Source: a virus. Taken from it: 64,000 nucleotides of DNA. Location: positions 1-64,000 of the IMG/VR virus record IMGVR_UViG_3300046715_000123; one strand, given 5' to 3'. This document shows positions 7,272-14,300 of this stretch, piece after piece. Position 1 is the stretch's first letter. Each line of letters starts with the position of its first letter. The notes beneath the pieces are model-generated. The model had not been told where the DNA came from and did not search any database. It saw only the letters and a list, made by a program, of their open reading frames with translations. Made by a program: the position numbers and the translations under genes.

Positions 7272-7280
7272 GCAGGTTGG
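7245..7280. repeat. 17-base direct repeat overlapping promoter
   Basis: TATACCAAGCCGGTTGG (7245-7261) and TACACCAAGCAGGTTGG (7264-7280) differ at two positions and start 19 bases apart, close to two helical turns. One copy covers the -10 hexamer and the other the -35 hexamer, so they are probably operators for a repressor acting on this promoter. Confidence 0.65.
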
Positions 7281-7329
7281 CTAATTGAGGGGTGGCTGTC
7301 GTGTCGCCGTCCGAAGCCTGACAAGAGAG

Positions 7330-7364
7330 CGCCCCGCGCCCGGTGCATCAGCCGGGGCGGGGCG
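7330..7364 (-). terminator. GC-rich stem-loop
   Basis: CGCCCCGCGCCCGG (7330-7343) pairs with CCGGGGCGGGGCG (7352-7364) with one bulge. It closes the leftward unit that ends with the gene at 7403. Confidence 0.6.
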
Positions 7365-7402
7365 AGCGCGTGCAGCCAGCAGCGCGGATAGATGATCCGA
7401 TT

Positions 7403-7627
7403 CTACGGGGCGTCGCCGACATCACCGGGCTCGGGCCACGTCGCCAACGCGGTGCCGGTCTCCTCGTCGACGAGGGTGACCCGGGCGCCCGGCAGGCCGC
7501 TGTACTCGCCGACCCACGCGGCGAACTTGCGGCGGGCTGTCACCTCGGACGACCACCAGCCGTACATCACCGGTCGGCCGTCGGCGGTCAGGGTGAGGTG
7601 GAAGCGGTCGGCGTTCACATAGCTCAC
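7403..7627 (-). CDS. small hypothetical protein (74 aa)
   Basis: The GTG start at 7627 lies one base from the stop of the upstream zinc-finger gene. The product MSYVNADRFHLTLTADGRPVMYGWW... looks like a small beta-rich fold with a Trp pair and an acidic end. It is of a type common among Streptomyces phage small genes, but no function can be assigned. Confidence 0.6.
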   Translation of the reverse strand: MSYVNADRFHLTLTADGRPVMYGWWSSEVTARRKFAAWVGEYSGLPGARVTLVDEETGTALATWPEPGDVGDAP

Positions 7628-7628
7628 G

Positions 7629-7883
7629 CTACGACCTGGCCGCCCGGAAACCGGCGATCATGCAGTCGCGGCACGAGTCCCGCCACCGCAACCCCAAGCC
7701 GGGCACGGACAGCACCTGCGTCGCAACCGCCGGCTCCCCGCATGACGAACACGGGCGGCGCATCCACGACAACGGGTGCACACGCGCCTGCCAGCCCGAC
7801 AGGCGCGGCGGCACATCCGGGGCCGGCTCCAGAGCGGCCGGGTCGATGCCGAGGGCGTCGAGGATCCGCGTGTCGTCTCGCAT
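7629..7883 (-). CDS. small zinc-finger protein (84 aa)
   Basis: The ATG at 7883 has GAGGAGG with 5-base spacing, an excellent RBS. The C-terminal half holds RRPCSSCGEPAV and DSCRDCMIAGF, a four-cysteine zinc ribbon. The N-terminus starts MRDDTRILDALGID. Probably a nucleic-acid-binding accessory protein co-transcribed with the gene at 7403. Confidence 0.65.
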   Translation of the reverse strand: MRDDTRILDALGIDPAALEPAPDVPPRLSGWQARVHPLSWMRRPCSSCGEPAVATQVLSVPGLGLRWRDSCRDCMIAGFRAARS

Positions 7884-7905
7884 CGCTGCCTCCTCGGATG
7901 ACAGA

Positions 7906-7936
7906 GCCCGCCGCGACGGGGGACTGCGCGGCGGGC
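7906..7936 (-). terminator. terminator of second recombinase operon
   Basis: GCCCGCCGCG (7906-7915) pairs perfectly with CGCGGCGGGC (7927-7936) across an 11-base loop, 27 bases after the recombinase stop. Confidence 0.75.
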
Positions 7937-7963
7937 CTACAAGCAGTCTGGCACGGGGCGGGG

Positions 7964-8962
7964 CTACAGGCCGATCCCTCTCATCGGGTTGTCGCGCCAT
8001 TTGTCGACGGGCCGGATGTACTCCAGCACTTGGGGGCTGGTCTTGGACCAGCGGCCGTGGTCGGCGATGAAGCTGACGGGCTGGCCTGCCTTCGCTGCTT
8101 CGGTGGGGCCGCCGGCTCGGATGCCGTGGGCGGTGAACGCATCAGCGTTCGGCAGTCCGGCCGCTTTGGCAAGGTGCTTGACGCGTTCGTTGATGGACCA
8201 GCCGGACATGCCGCCGGGCTGCAGCTGGCCCCAGCGGTTGATGCGGCGCAGCAGGGGCCCGTCGGTGATGCCGTGCTCGGCGAGGGAGGCCAGCCAGGCG
8301 CGGGCTACGCGGATGGGGTCGGTGTCGGGGTGCACGCCGTGCGGGATGTTCACCTCGGCGCCGTCGGCACCTTGGTCGGTCTTGGACTTGCGGATGAGGA
8401 CGGTGATGCCGTCGTCGGTGAACGTCAGGTCGGAGATGTGGAGGGCGGAGAGTTCGGAGCGGCGGGCCATCATGGCGAATCCGATGACGAGGAGAACGCG
8501 GTCGCGTTGTCCTGTGGGCGTCGTCGGGTCGGTGGCGTCGATCATCTTGCGCAGCGGGTCGAGGGTGACGGGGGCGGACTGCCGCTTGCGCTTCCCGACT
8601 TCGGCGCGGTCCCGCTTGTGGGTCTTGAGGATCCGCAGGGCTGCCCTGGTGTCGGGCTGCCCGTCGTGGCCTGCTTCCCGGTGGGCAACGCGGATGGTGG
8701 CGATGGCCTGCTCGATGGTGGACGGTGCCTTGTCTTGGTCGCAGAGGTGGCTGACGTAGTCGGCGAGGGTCTGCGCGCTGGCGGGCAGAGTGTCGCGTCC
8801 GCGTTCCTCGCACCAGGCGATGAAGTCGCGGGCCTGCCTGCGGTAGGCGGTCTTGGTGTTGTCGGGGATGGACCGGTCGAGGCGGTCGAGGGCTGCCGGG
8901 GAGAGGGCCGTGTTTGGGTCGTGCGGGGCGACTTCGGCCGGGCGGGGTTCGAGGTCGGTCAC
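7964..8962 (-). CDS. second tyrosine recombinase, XerC/D-like (332 aa)
   Basis: A GTG start at 8962 overlaps the stop of the upstream gene (GTGA) and has GGAGG before it; the longer frame is discarded. Residues about 20-110 form an N-terminal SAM-like domain (NTKTAYRRQARDFIAWCEERG). The catalytic set is complete: Arg168 in MARRSEL, Lys194 in KSKTDQG, His279 and Arg282 in AHGIRAG, His302/Trp305 in DHGRW, and Tyr315 in VLEYIRP. It could resolve multimers, act as a second integrase, or be left over from another element. It is coupled to a small gene that may be its partner. Confidence 0.9.
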   Translation of the reverse strand: MTDLEPRPAEVAPHDPNTALSPAALDRLDRSIPDNTKTAYRRQARDFIAWCEERGRDTLPASAQTLADYVSHLCDQDKAPSTIEQAIATIRVAHREAGHDGQPDTRAALRILKTHKRDRAEVGKRKRQSAPVTLDPLRKMIDATDPTTPTGQRDRVLLVIGFAMMARRSELSALHISDLTFTDDGITVLIRKSKTDQGADGAEVNIPHGVHPDTDPIRVARAWLASLAEHGITDGPLLRRINRWGQLQPGGMSGWSINERVKHLAKAAGLPNADAFTAHGIRAGGPTEAAKAGQPVSFIADHGRWSKTSPQVLEYIRPVDKWRDNPMRGIGL

Positions 8963-9210
8963 GATGCCTCCGGGCCGATCAGATCGACGATTCGCCCTAC
9001 GATCCGCGCCTTCTGTCCGGGCAAGTCCAGCTCGTCCATGCGGAGCCGCTGCAACTCCGCCAGCTCGTGCGCGTAGCCGTTCATCAGCCCGTTGGCCTGC
9101 TCTTCGCTCGCCCCGCCAGCCAGCAGTGTCCGCCGAAGCGCGAGCGATGCGGCAGTGGAGGCGGCAGGGGTGGCGTCCGGCTGGCGGGGAGCTCCCTCTG
9201 CGGCACTCAT
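8959..9210 (-). CDS. small protein coupled to recombinase (83 aa)
   Basis: The ATG at 9210 has GGGGAGG upstream. After a Pro/Ala-rich start, the product has a helical segment SLALRRTLLAGGASEEQANGL and a C-terminal helix with LQRLRMDELDL. It overlaps both neighbours by four bases, so it is made together with the recombinase. Its role is unknown. Confidence 0.65.
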   Translation of the reverse strand: MSAAEGAPRQPDATPAASTAASLALRRTLLAGGASEEQANGLMNGYAHELAELQRLRMDELDLPGQKARIVGRIVDLIGPEAS

Positions 9211-9422
9211 CGTTCGCCTCCCCAGAGACTCGTGCACAGCGCGGCATCGTGCGGGCCGCTAATGATGAGGCATCCGCGCTCGTGCCGACCAGTGCGCACC
9301 GTAAACGGGTGCCACGGTGCGCCAGGGGCGGCTGGACGCTCGGTGTGGTAATCCTTCGGCCGCCCACATACGCAGCGGATCTCTTTGAGTGTCAGGTCGT
9401 CAGGCATAGCTGATTCTACCAT
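9207..9422 (-). CDS. small protein with Cys/His motif (71 aa)
   Basis: The ATG at 9422 is preferred over 9407 because GGAGGG lies six bases upstream. The product has EIRCVCGRPKDYHTERP and later GCLIISGPHDAALC, possibly a metal site. Its RBS sits inside a strong hairpin (9425-9458), suggesting translational control. First gene of the recombinase operon. Confidence 0.6.
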   Translation of the reverse strand: MVESAMPDDLTLKEIRCVCGRPKDYHTERPAAPGAPWHPFTVRTGRHERGCLIISGPHDAALCTSLWGGER

Positions 9423-9424
9423 TT

Positions 9425-9458
9425 CTGACCCTCCATAAGTCAGGTTATGGAGGGTTAG
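9425..9458 (-). promoter_or_regulatory. hairpin sequestering the RBS of the 71-residue gene
   Basis: CCCTCCATAA (9429-9438) pairs with TTATGGAGGG (9445-9454) around a 6-base loop, and the pairing extends outward with one mismatch to 14 bases. On the minus-strand mRNA one arm contains the GGAGGG RBS of the gene starting at 9422. It could be an RNA switch, or simply an operator palindrome. Confidence 0.5.
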
Positions 9459-9482
9459 AGTGTTCTCGCAGGAACGACAGAA

Positions 9483-9522
9483 CGCCCCCGCTCCCCTGCC
9501 GGTTGGCAGAGAAGCGGGGGCG
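9483..9522 (-). terminator. stem-loop after 56-residue gene
   Basis: CGCCCCCGCT (9483-9492) pairs with AGCGGGGGCG (9513-9522), with a smaller nested stem inside. It follows the stop at 9530 directly. Confidence 0.7.
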
Positions 9523-9529
9523 CGGTGGT

Positions 9530-9700
9530 TCACGCGGGTTCGTCGTAGGGCAGCGGCGGGTCGTACACCGGCTCCTGGAATGGGGCGATGGACGGCGCCG
9601 GGATCGGCTGCGGGTCGAGGCGGCCCATCTGCTCGAGCGAGCGGGCGTCGGCCGCGGAGTCGTCACGGCGCGGCATGCGCGCGGCAGGGGGTTGAGGCAT
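9530..9700 (-). CDS. 56-residue proline-rich protein
   Basis: The ATG at 9700 has AGGAG with 6-base spacing, and the frame has high-GC third positions. The product starts MPQPPAARMPRRDD and ends with VYDPPLPYDEPA, likely disordered. It has its own terminator and faces the divergent HNH gene. Function unknown. Confidence 0.6.
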   Translation of the reverse strand: MPQPPAARMPRRDDSAADARSLEQMGRLDPQPIPAPSIAPFQEPVYDPPLPYDEPA

Positions 9701-9798
9701 ATGGAACTCCTAATTCACGTCGCCCAAATCACAGATCAATAAGGCGAGTTGAGTACCTGGCGGGCCGTTAAGTCCTTGCGGTCCAGATAAAATGAAGC

Positions 9799-10248
9799 AT
9801 GGGAAACCTCACCGCCTCAGAGAGGCAGCGATTCATGTCGCGCGTGCGCCGTGAAAACGACTGCCTCGTATGGACCGCACCCCTCGACAAAGACGGCTAC
9901 GGGTCCTTCTACCTCCGCCGCAGGAACCGCCGCGCACATCGCGTCGCCTGGTACGACATGCACGGCGAGATACCCGACGGCATGGTCATCAACCACATCT
10001 GTCGCAACCGGGCGTGCGTCAACACCCAGCACCTTCAGGTGGTCACCATCAGGGAGAACGTCCTCAAGGACTCCACCACCATCTCGGCGATCAACGCCCG
10101 CAAGACGCACTGCAGAAAAGGGCACCCCTTCGACCGCGTGTACAAGAGCTCGAAGGGCGGGAAACAGCGTAGCTGCAGCATCTGCGATGCGGCGAAGCAC
10201 CGGCGACTGCAAGCGAAATGGCGCGCCGAAGACAAACTGAAGGTCTAA
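9799..10248 (+). CDS. HNH endonuclease, free-standing (149 aa)
   Basis: RVRRENDCLVWTAPLDKDGYGSF and RAHRVAWYDMHGEIPDGMVINH lead into NHICRNRACVNTQHLQVVT, the HNH nuclease core (His, Asn, His). A second Cys/His cluster follows (HCRKGHPF, RSCSICDAAKHRR) and probably binds zinc and DNA. It is the only plus-strand gene between 6.3 and 23 kb, and its last four bases overlap the convergent collagen-like gene. This fits a mobile, homing-type endonuclease gene inserted between functional modules. Confidence 0.88.
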   Translation: MGNLTASERQRFMSRVRRENDCLVWTAPLDKDGYGSFYLRRRNRRAHRVAWYDMHGEIPDGMVINHICRNRACVNTQHLQVVTIRENVLKDSTTISAINARKTHCRKGHPFDRVYKSSKGGKQRSCSICDAAKHRRLQAKWRAEDKLKV

Positions 10249-10883
10249 GAGACCCGTCGCCTATTCGGCTCGACGCCCATACCGAGCAGCCCGCCAACAC
10301 CGCCGTTTCCGTCGCCGGGGTTCTGCTCGTTGGACGTACAGGAGTACCGCGGATTCGACTCATCGAAATCCGACACGGGACTGCACGTGTACTCGACGCC
10401 GCTGTACGTGAACGTCCAGCCGGCGGGCGGCTTCCCGTCCGTCCCGTCGGCTCCGTCCCGGCCATCCCTGCCGGGCGCTCCGGAAGGACCAGGCACGGTG
10501 GAGTCAGCTCCTGGCGGCCCCGCGGGACCGGGAACCGTCGAGTCGGAGCCCGACCGGCCCGGCTGACCCGGCTGACCCGGTTCACCCGACGCTCCTGGTG
10601 ACGGCGTGATGGTGGGCGCCGGTTTTCCGGGGTCGCCCTTGTCGCCCTTCGGTCCGACGACGCTCTTGCCCGGCTCGCCGCGACTGCCGGGCGGTCCGGC
10701 GATCGGCTTCGCGCCCAGCTGCTGCACCTGGCGGGCGAGCGCATCGCGGGCCTGGTTCGCTGTGTGCAGGTCGGAGGACAGGCTCTGCAAAGTGATGACG
10801 ATCCACACGACGCCGGCCAGCCCCACGGTGACGGCCACGAGGAACAGGATGTCGCTGCTTCGGCGGCTGGTAACGCGACTCAC
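10245..10883 (-). CDS. membrane-anchored collagen-like protein (212 aa)
   Basis: Residues 12-33 (ILFLVAVTVGLAGVVWIVITL) form an N-terminal transmembrane helix, followed by a short coiled coil and then Gly-X-Y triplets from about residue 62 to 148 (GPPGSRGEPGKS, GPKGDKGDPGKP, GAPGRDGRDGADG). The C-terminal globular part has two cysteines and the segment TFTYSGVEYTCSP. It is the last gene of the late operon, next to holin and endolysin genes. It may be a lysis accessory, a virion fibre, or a surface protein of the lysogen. Confidence 0.8.
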   Translation of the reverse strand: MSRVTSRRSSDILFLVAVTVGLAGVVWIVITLQSLSSDLHTANQARDALARQVQQLGAKPIAGPPGSRGEPGKSVVGPKGDKGDPGKPAPTITPSPGASGEPGQPGQPGRSGSDSTVPGPAGPPGADSTVPGPSGAPGRDGRDGADGTDGKPPAGWTFTYSGVEYTCSPVSDFDESNPRYSCTSNEQNPGDGNGGVGGLLGMGVEPNRRRVS

Positions 10884-11173
10884 ACCTTCACCCCCTGCGA
10901 CGCCAGGTAGATCATGACGGCGAGCATGATGGCCGGTGCGATGAGTGCGGTGAAGATGAGGCGCCGGTCGGCTGCGTGGCGGTCGGCTTCCTTCTCTCGA
11001 TCGTCCTCGATCTCTTGGATGTCTCGTTGCATGGTTTCCATGGCGCGGTCGCGGGCGGTCTCTCGTGCGTCGTATACGTCCCGGCGCACGAGTTGGTCGA
11101 GGCGCAGGGAGAGGTCGGCGCGCACGTCGGTGATGAGCCGCCAGAGCTCAGAGTTCGACGGCTCATCGGCCAC
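10880..11173 (-). CDS. holin-like membrane protein with coiled coil (97 aa)
   Basis: Residues 1-70 are a charged helix (LSLRLDQLVRRDVYDARETARDRAMETMQRD) and residues about 72-92 form one membrane span (IFTALIAPAIMLAVMIYL). This layout is common among actinophage proteins beside the endolysin, where it may act as a holin or antiholin. It overlaps the collagen-like gene by four bases. Confidence 0.7.
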   Translation of the reverse strand: MADEPSNSELWRLITDVRADLSLRLDQLVRRDVYDARETARDRAMETMQRDIQEIEDDREKEADRHAADRRLIFTALIAPAIMLAVMIYLASQGVKV

Positions 11174-11186
11174 GGTGGTGCTCCGA

Positions 11187-11387
11187 TCAGTCCTGTGCGT
11201 TGCTCACGGTGCTGCTGGCCTGCCGGTTGGGGACGGCCCAGGTCACGCCGTAGGCGCCGAGGACGGCGAGGGCGATGGTGATGCCCTCGGCGGCCGTCAC
11301 GTGACCGTCCTGCACCGCCGTGACGGCAGCCGCGGCACCGGCGGCGAGCCCGCCGGCGATGGCCTTCAGCGTCTTCGAGATCTTCAT
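11187..11387 (-). CDS. holin (66 aa)
   Basis: A small hydrophobic protein with two probable membrane segments (LKAIAGGLAAGAAAAVTAV and GITIALAVLGAYGVTWAV) and a short polar tail. Its position three bases after the amidase gene in the late operon and its size fit the actinophage holins that open the inner membrane for the endolysin. Confidence 0.75.
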   Translation of the reverse strand: MKISKTLKAIAGGLAAGAAAAVTAVQDGHVTAAEGITIALAVLGAYGVTWAVPNRQASSTVSNAQD

Positions 11388-11390
11388 GGG

Positions 11391-12218
11391 TCAGGCTCCC
11401 TTGGTCTGCAGAGCGGCGAGCAGGGCGTCGAGCTTCGCTTCGGTCCTGCGCGCGACGGTCTCGAGGTTGCGCACGGACGTCTCGAGCGAGATGAACTTGT
11501 TCGTCTCGGCGGTCGCCGGGTTGGGGTTGTCGATGACCCCGTCGATGGTGAGGACCGTGGTGGCGATCTTCCGGGCGTCGGCGTCGCTGATGGTGGCCAC
11601 GCTGCTCGTCTCCTTCACGGGGGTTGTGGTGGTGGGGGTCTGCGCGGCCTGAAGCAGGCGGGCGATGGGGAAGTTGCCGGGGTCGCCGTGGTCGTTCTCC
11701 GGGACGTGCTGATGCCCGCAGAGCCCGCTGAAGCCCTCCCACTCCGAGGCGGTCATCCGCTGGCCGCCCGCGCTGCCGTAGCTCGACGGGTAGGCGAGCC
11801 ACTTCCGGGCCGTGGACTTCAGCGGGATCGGGTACGTCGCCGCCAGCCACGTGACGAGCTTCGCCAGCCCGGCGAGTTGGGCGTCCGTCGCCGTCGGCCA
11901 GAAGACGCCGGGGCCGCCCTTCGCGCAGGTGCCGACCAGTTCGATCTGGACGACGTTCAGCGTGTTCGTCTCCACCCCACCCGGCTTGTTGACGAGGGCG
12001 CGGGCGGACATGTTCGCGGGGAAGTGCTGCCGGACGCGGCCGTCCGGTTGCACGGTGAACGTCGGCGCCTGGCTGCCGCCGCCATAGGACGGCCAGGACG
12101 AACCCTCAGTGGTGTGCAGCACGATGACGTTCGGGTGGGGCATCGTGTCGCCCTGGTAGGCGGACGCGAACCACTGGCTCTTCGTGTCGGCGCCCGGATA
12201 GATGTGCGGTGTGGCCAT
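11391..12218 (-). CDS. endolysin, N-acetylmuramoyl-L-alanine amidase (275 aa)
   Basis: The ATG at 12218 follows GGAG with 5-base spacing. Residues about 25-195 form an Amidase_2 domain: His35 in VIVLHTTEGSSW, a conserved VVQIELVGTC strand, and the second metal-ligand region LCGHQHVPENDHGDPGNF (His169/His171 and Asp179). A Thr/Pro linker (about 194-203) leads to a C-terminal helix (SLETSVRNLETVARRTEAKLDALLA), probably for wall targeting or oligomerisation. There is no signal peptide, so export depends on the holin. It should cut the bond between muramic acid and L-alanine. Confidence 0.92.
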   Translation of the reverse strand: MATPHIYPGADTKSQWFASAYQGDTMPHPNVIVLHTTEGSSWPSYGGGSQAPTFTVQPDGRVRQHFPANMSARALVNKPGGVETNTLNVVQIELVGTCAKGGPGVFWPTATDAQLAGLAKLVTWLAATYPIPLKSTARKWLAYPSSYGSAGGQRMTASEWEGFSGLCGHQHVPENDHGDPGNFPIARLLQAAQTPTTTTPVKETSSVATISDADARKIATTVLTIDGVIDNPNPATAETNKFISLETSVRNLETVARRTEAKLDALLAALQTKGA

Positions 12219-12279
12219 GCGTGCTCCAGACATGACGAAACCCCGGGCCAGGACGGCGCGGGGCTGAGGAAAGATGAGG

Positions 12280-12924
12280 TCAGGGTGCGGGTTCGACGAT
12301 GATCGCACCGGAGGTGGTGTCGGCGGTTGAGGCCGATCCGGAGGAGATGTTCCACTGCGGGACGATCGTGATCGTCTCTCCCGGCGTCAGCCCGGTGAGC
12401 AGGGTCCGCTTCGAGCCGACGACTCGTTTGGCCTGCGCGGACAGGCCGGTGCGCTGGAGATCCTGGAACGCGTAGCCGAGATTTCCGCTGGCCCGCCACG
12501 CAGCCCAGATCGTGCTGGTGTCCGTGTTCAGGTTCGCGATCGACGCGCTCACGGTGATGTAGGCGCGGCCCGACGGCGGGACGACGAACTGGGGCCGCGG
12601 CCAGGCAGCCGACGAGTAGTCGACGGTGACCTGGATCTGGTTGTACGGGGCGTCCGACACCTGGAACGTCTGCACTGGGATCGGAGGCCAGGCGAGCCAC
12701 GCGCCGTTGTGGCGGATCTCCAGGCGGCCCTCAGCTGTCAGCCACGTCATCATGCCCTCAACGGGCGTAGCGATAGCCGCGTTGCGGGCCGTGGTCGATG
12801 CGAACCGGAGGATGCTTCGGGGGATGACGCCGTCGGCGAGGGCTTTGATCGCGGCCGGGATCGATGGGGCGTCGGTCAGCTGCCACAGGCTGATGTTCTG
12901 GCCGTAGCCGTCGGGAGTCGGCAT
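12280..12924 (-). CDS. minor tail / baseplate protein (214 aa)
   Basis: The ATG at 12924 has AAGGAA upstream. The N-terminus (MPTPDGYGQNISLWQLTDAPSI) and the segment LEIRHNGAWLAWPP are typical of actinophage tail-tip proteins with a short tail-attachment helix followed by a beta-rich domain. The C-terminal part (YITVSASIANLNTDTS) looks like a beta sandwich. It sits between the endolysin and the tail-tip genes and is probably part of the distal tail fibre. Confidence 0.7.
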   Translation of the reverse strand: MPTPDGYGQNISLWQLTDAPSIPAAIKALADGVIPRSILRFASTTARNAAIATPVEGMMTWLTAEGRLEIRHNGAWLAWPPIPVQTFQVSDAPYNQIQVTVDYSSAAWPRPQFVVPPSGRAYITVSASIANLNTDTSTIWAAWRASGNLGYAFQDLQRTGLSAQAKRVVGSKRTLLTGLTPGETITIVPQWNISSGSASTADTTSGAIIVEPAP

Positions 12925-12934
12925 GCGTGGTTCC

Positions 12935-13210
12935 TTAGCTGGTGGCGAGCGGGCCGATGGCGAGCCAGTTGCCGCTGCTCGATTGACTGATGACGATGAC
13001 GTCGCCCACCGCGGGGGCCGTGTAGGACTTGAGGCGGCGGATGGCGGGGATGCCGTCGGCGTCGACGGTTCCGCCCGCGTTGACAGTGGTGACGACGGCG
13101 AGCCGCCAGTCCGCACCGTGCACGGACGGCGCCTGCTCCCCGGCCCGTTTCGCCTGCTGTTTGAGAGCCCAGGCGAGGTCCCGGTGGACGGCATGCGCGC
13201 TCTTACTCAC
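12935..13210 (-). CDS. small tail-tip protein (91 aa)
   Basis: A GTG start at 13210 with AAGGAGG overlaps the stop of the DUF5047-like gene. After a helix (SKSAHAVHRDLAWALKQQAKRAG), the product has a small beta-barrel-like segment (RLAVVTTVNAGGTVDADGIPAIRRL...VGDVIVISQSSSGNWLAIGPL). That pattern is repeatedly seen in actinophage genes after the tail-tip protein. It may be an OB-type domain at the tail tip. Confidence 0.7.
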   Translation of the reverse strand: MSKSAHAVHRDLAWALKQQAKRAGEQAPSVHGADWRLAVVTTVNAGGTVDADGIPAIRRLKSYTAPAVGDVIVISQSSSGNWLAIGPLATS

Positions 13211-14298
13211 GCGTCCTCCTTGGCGCTGATCGTGCTGATCGGGAAGTCGCCGCCGATATCCAGGGGCACACTGAAGCTGGCGACCTGGTGGAGTTCGCGG
13301 GTGCCGTCCTCGTGGCGCAGCCGCACCACGTCCCCCGGCTCCAGTGCAGGGTTCGGCAGCGACGAGATGTCGCCGGAAGCGTTGGGGGCTTTCGCCTGCG
13401 CGAGTTTCAGCGTGGCCGCCTGCTGGCACGCTGGCGTCGTCGTCAGTGTCGACGAGCTGTAAAACGTGGGCCGACGCCCATACGGCCCGCCCCAGTACGT
13501 CGGGCTGTTGGGGTCGTTGTCGGTGGCCAGGTAGCGCACCGGCGGCACGTTGTCGGACGTGTTCTCGCCGCTGGCCAGCACGCCATTGTTGACGCCAGCG
13601 CTGGACATGGCGCGGTTGGCGGAGATGTAGACGCCGCCATCGACTGCCTCGATGTCCCATACCGGTGTCGCCGTCGACAGGTCGGGCAGGACGCTGATGA
13701 CGAACACCCCGTCGGCGTTCGGGTACACCTCGGCACCGGCGGCGGCGGCGATCTCCTGGCAGCCGGCCCACGGATCCGCCTCGATGTCGAACGTCCGCTT
13801 GCCGATGGCCTGGTCGGTGATGGCGCTGGTGACGGCTGCGCCCGGAATGGAGCGCTGGATGAGCGCGGTGACCGCGGAGACGACAGTTCCGGACGCGGTG
13901 TAGGGGGCGGTGAACTTGTCGTCGGCGATGATCGCCGCCAGGTCTTTGCCCTGCAGATTGACGGGGCCTTCGTTGACGTCGCCGTCGACGGAGTCCAGGC
14001 GGAACACGCCGAGGGGTACCAACTCGCTGCTGCCGTCGCCGTAGTCGACGCCGCGGGAGATCCGCAGCTGCGCCCCATAGGTTGCCAACTGGTCGGCCGG
14101 GGTGCGCGGGATCAGGCTGGGGTCGGCGACGGTGACAGTGCAGGTGCGGCGGATCGCCTGGCCGCGGTCGACCGTGACCGAGCCGCCCGTGTGCGGCACA
14201 TCGACGACCCGGCCGTCGGTGAGGAACAACTGCACCTGCGTGACCGGGGTGTGGCTGTCGGCGAGGCGCTTCAGGAACCGGTCAGAGACGGGGTACAT
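13207..14298 (-). CDS. DUF5047-type minor tail protein (363 aa)
   Basis: It starts MYPVSDRFLKRLADSHTPVTQVQLF, the usual opening of the DUF5047 family in Streptomyces phages. It continues through DGRVVDVPHTGGSVTVDRGQ and later GKDLAAIIADDKFT, features of gp27-like tail-hub proteins built from beta-barrel domains. The gene overlaps the next gene by four bases and follows the large minor tail protein with a 2-base gap. It most likely forms the tail hub or baseplate. Confidence 0.82.
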   Translation of the reverse strand: MYPVSDRFLKRLADSHTPVTQVQLFLTDGRVVDVPHTGGSVTVDRGQAIRRTCTVTVADPSLIPRTPADQLATYGAQLRISRGVDYGDGSSELVPLGVFRLDSVDGDVNEGPVNLQGKDLAAIIADDKFTAPYTASGTVVSAVTALIQRSIPGAAVTSAITDQAIGKRTFDIEADPWAGCQEIAAAAGAEVYPNADGVFVISVLPDLSTATPVWDIEAVDGGVYISANRAMSSAGVNNGVLASGENTSDNVPPVRYLATDNDPNSPTYWGGPYGRRPTFYSSSTLTTTPACQQAATLKLAQAKAPNASGDISSLPNPALEPGDVVRLRHEDGTRELHQVASFSVPLDIGGDFPISTISAKEDA

Positions 14299-14300
14299 GG

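Noticed and set aside
7343-9076. 577-codon plus-strand ORF opposite the second recombinase
   Set aside because: The minus strand holds a recombinase with all catalytic residues. The plus-strand product is low-complexity Gly/Val/Arg.
10914-12302. 462-codon plus-strand ORF opposite holin and amidase genes
   Set aside because: The minus strand carries a clear amidase and holins with good RBSs; the antisense product has no features.
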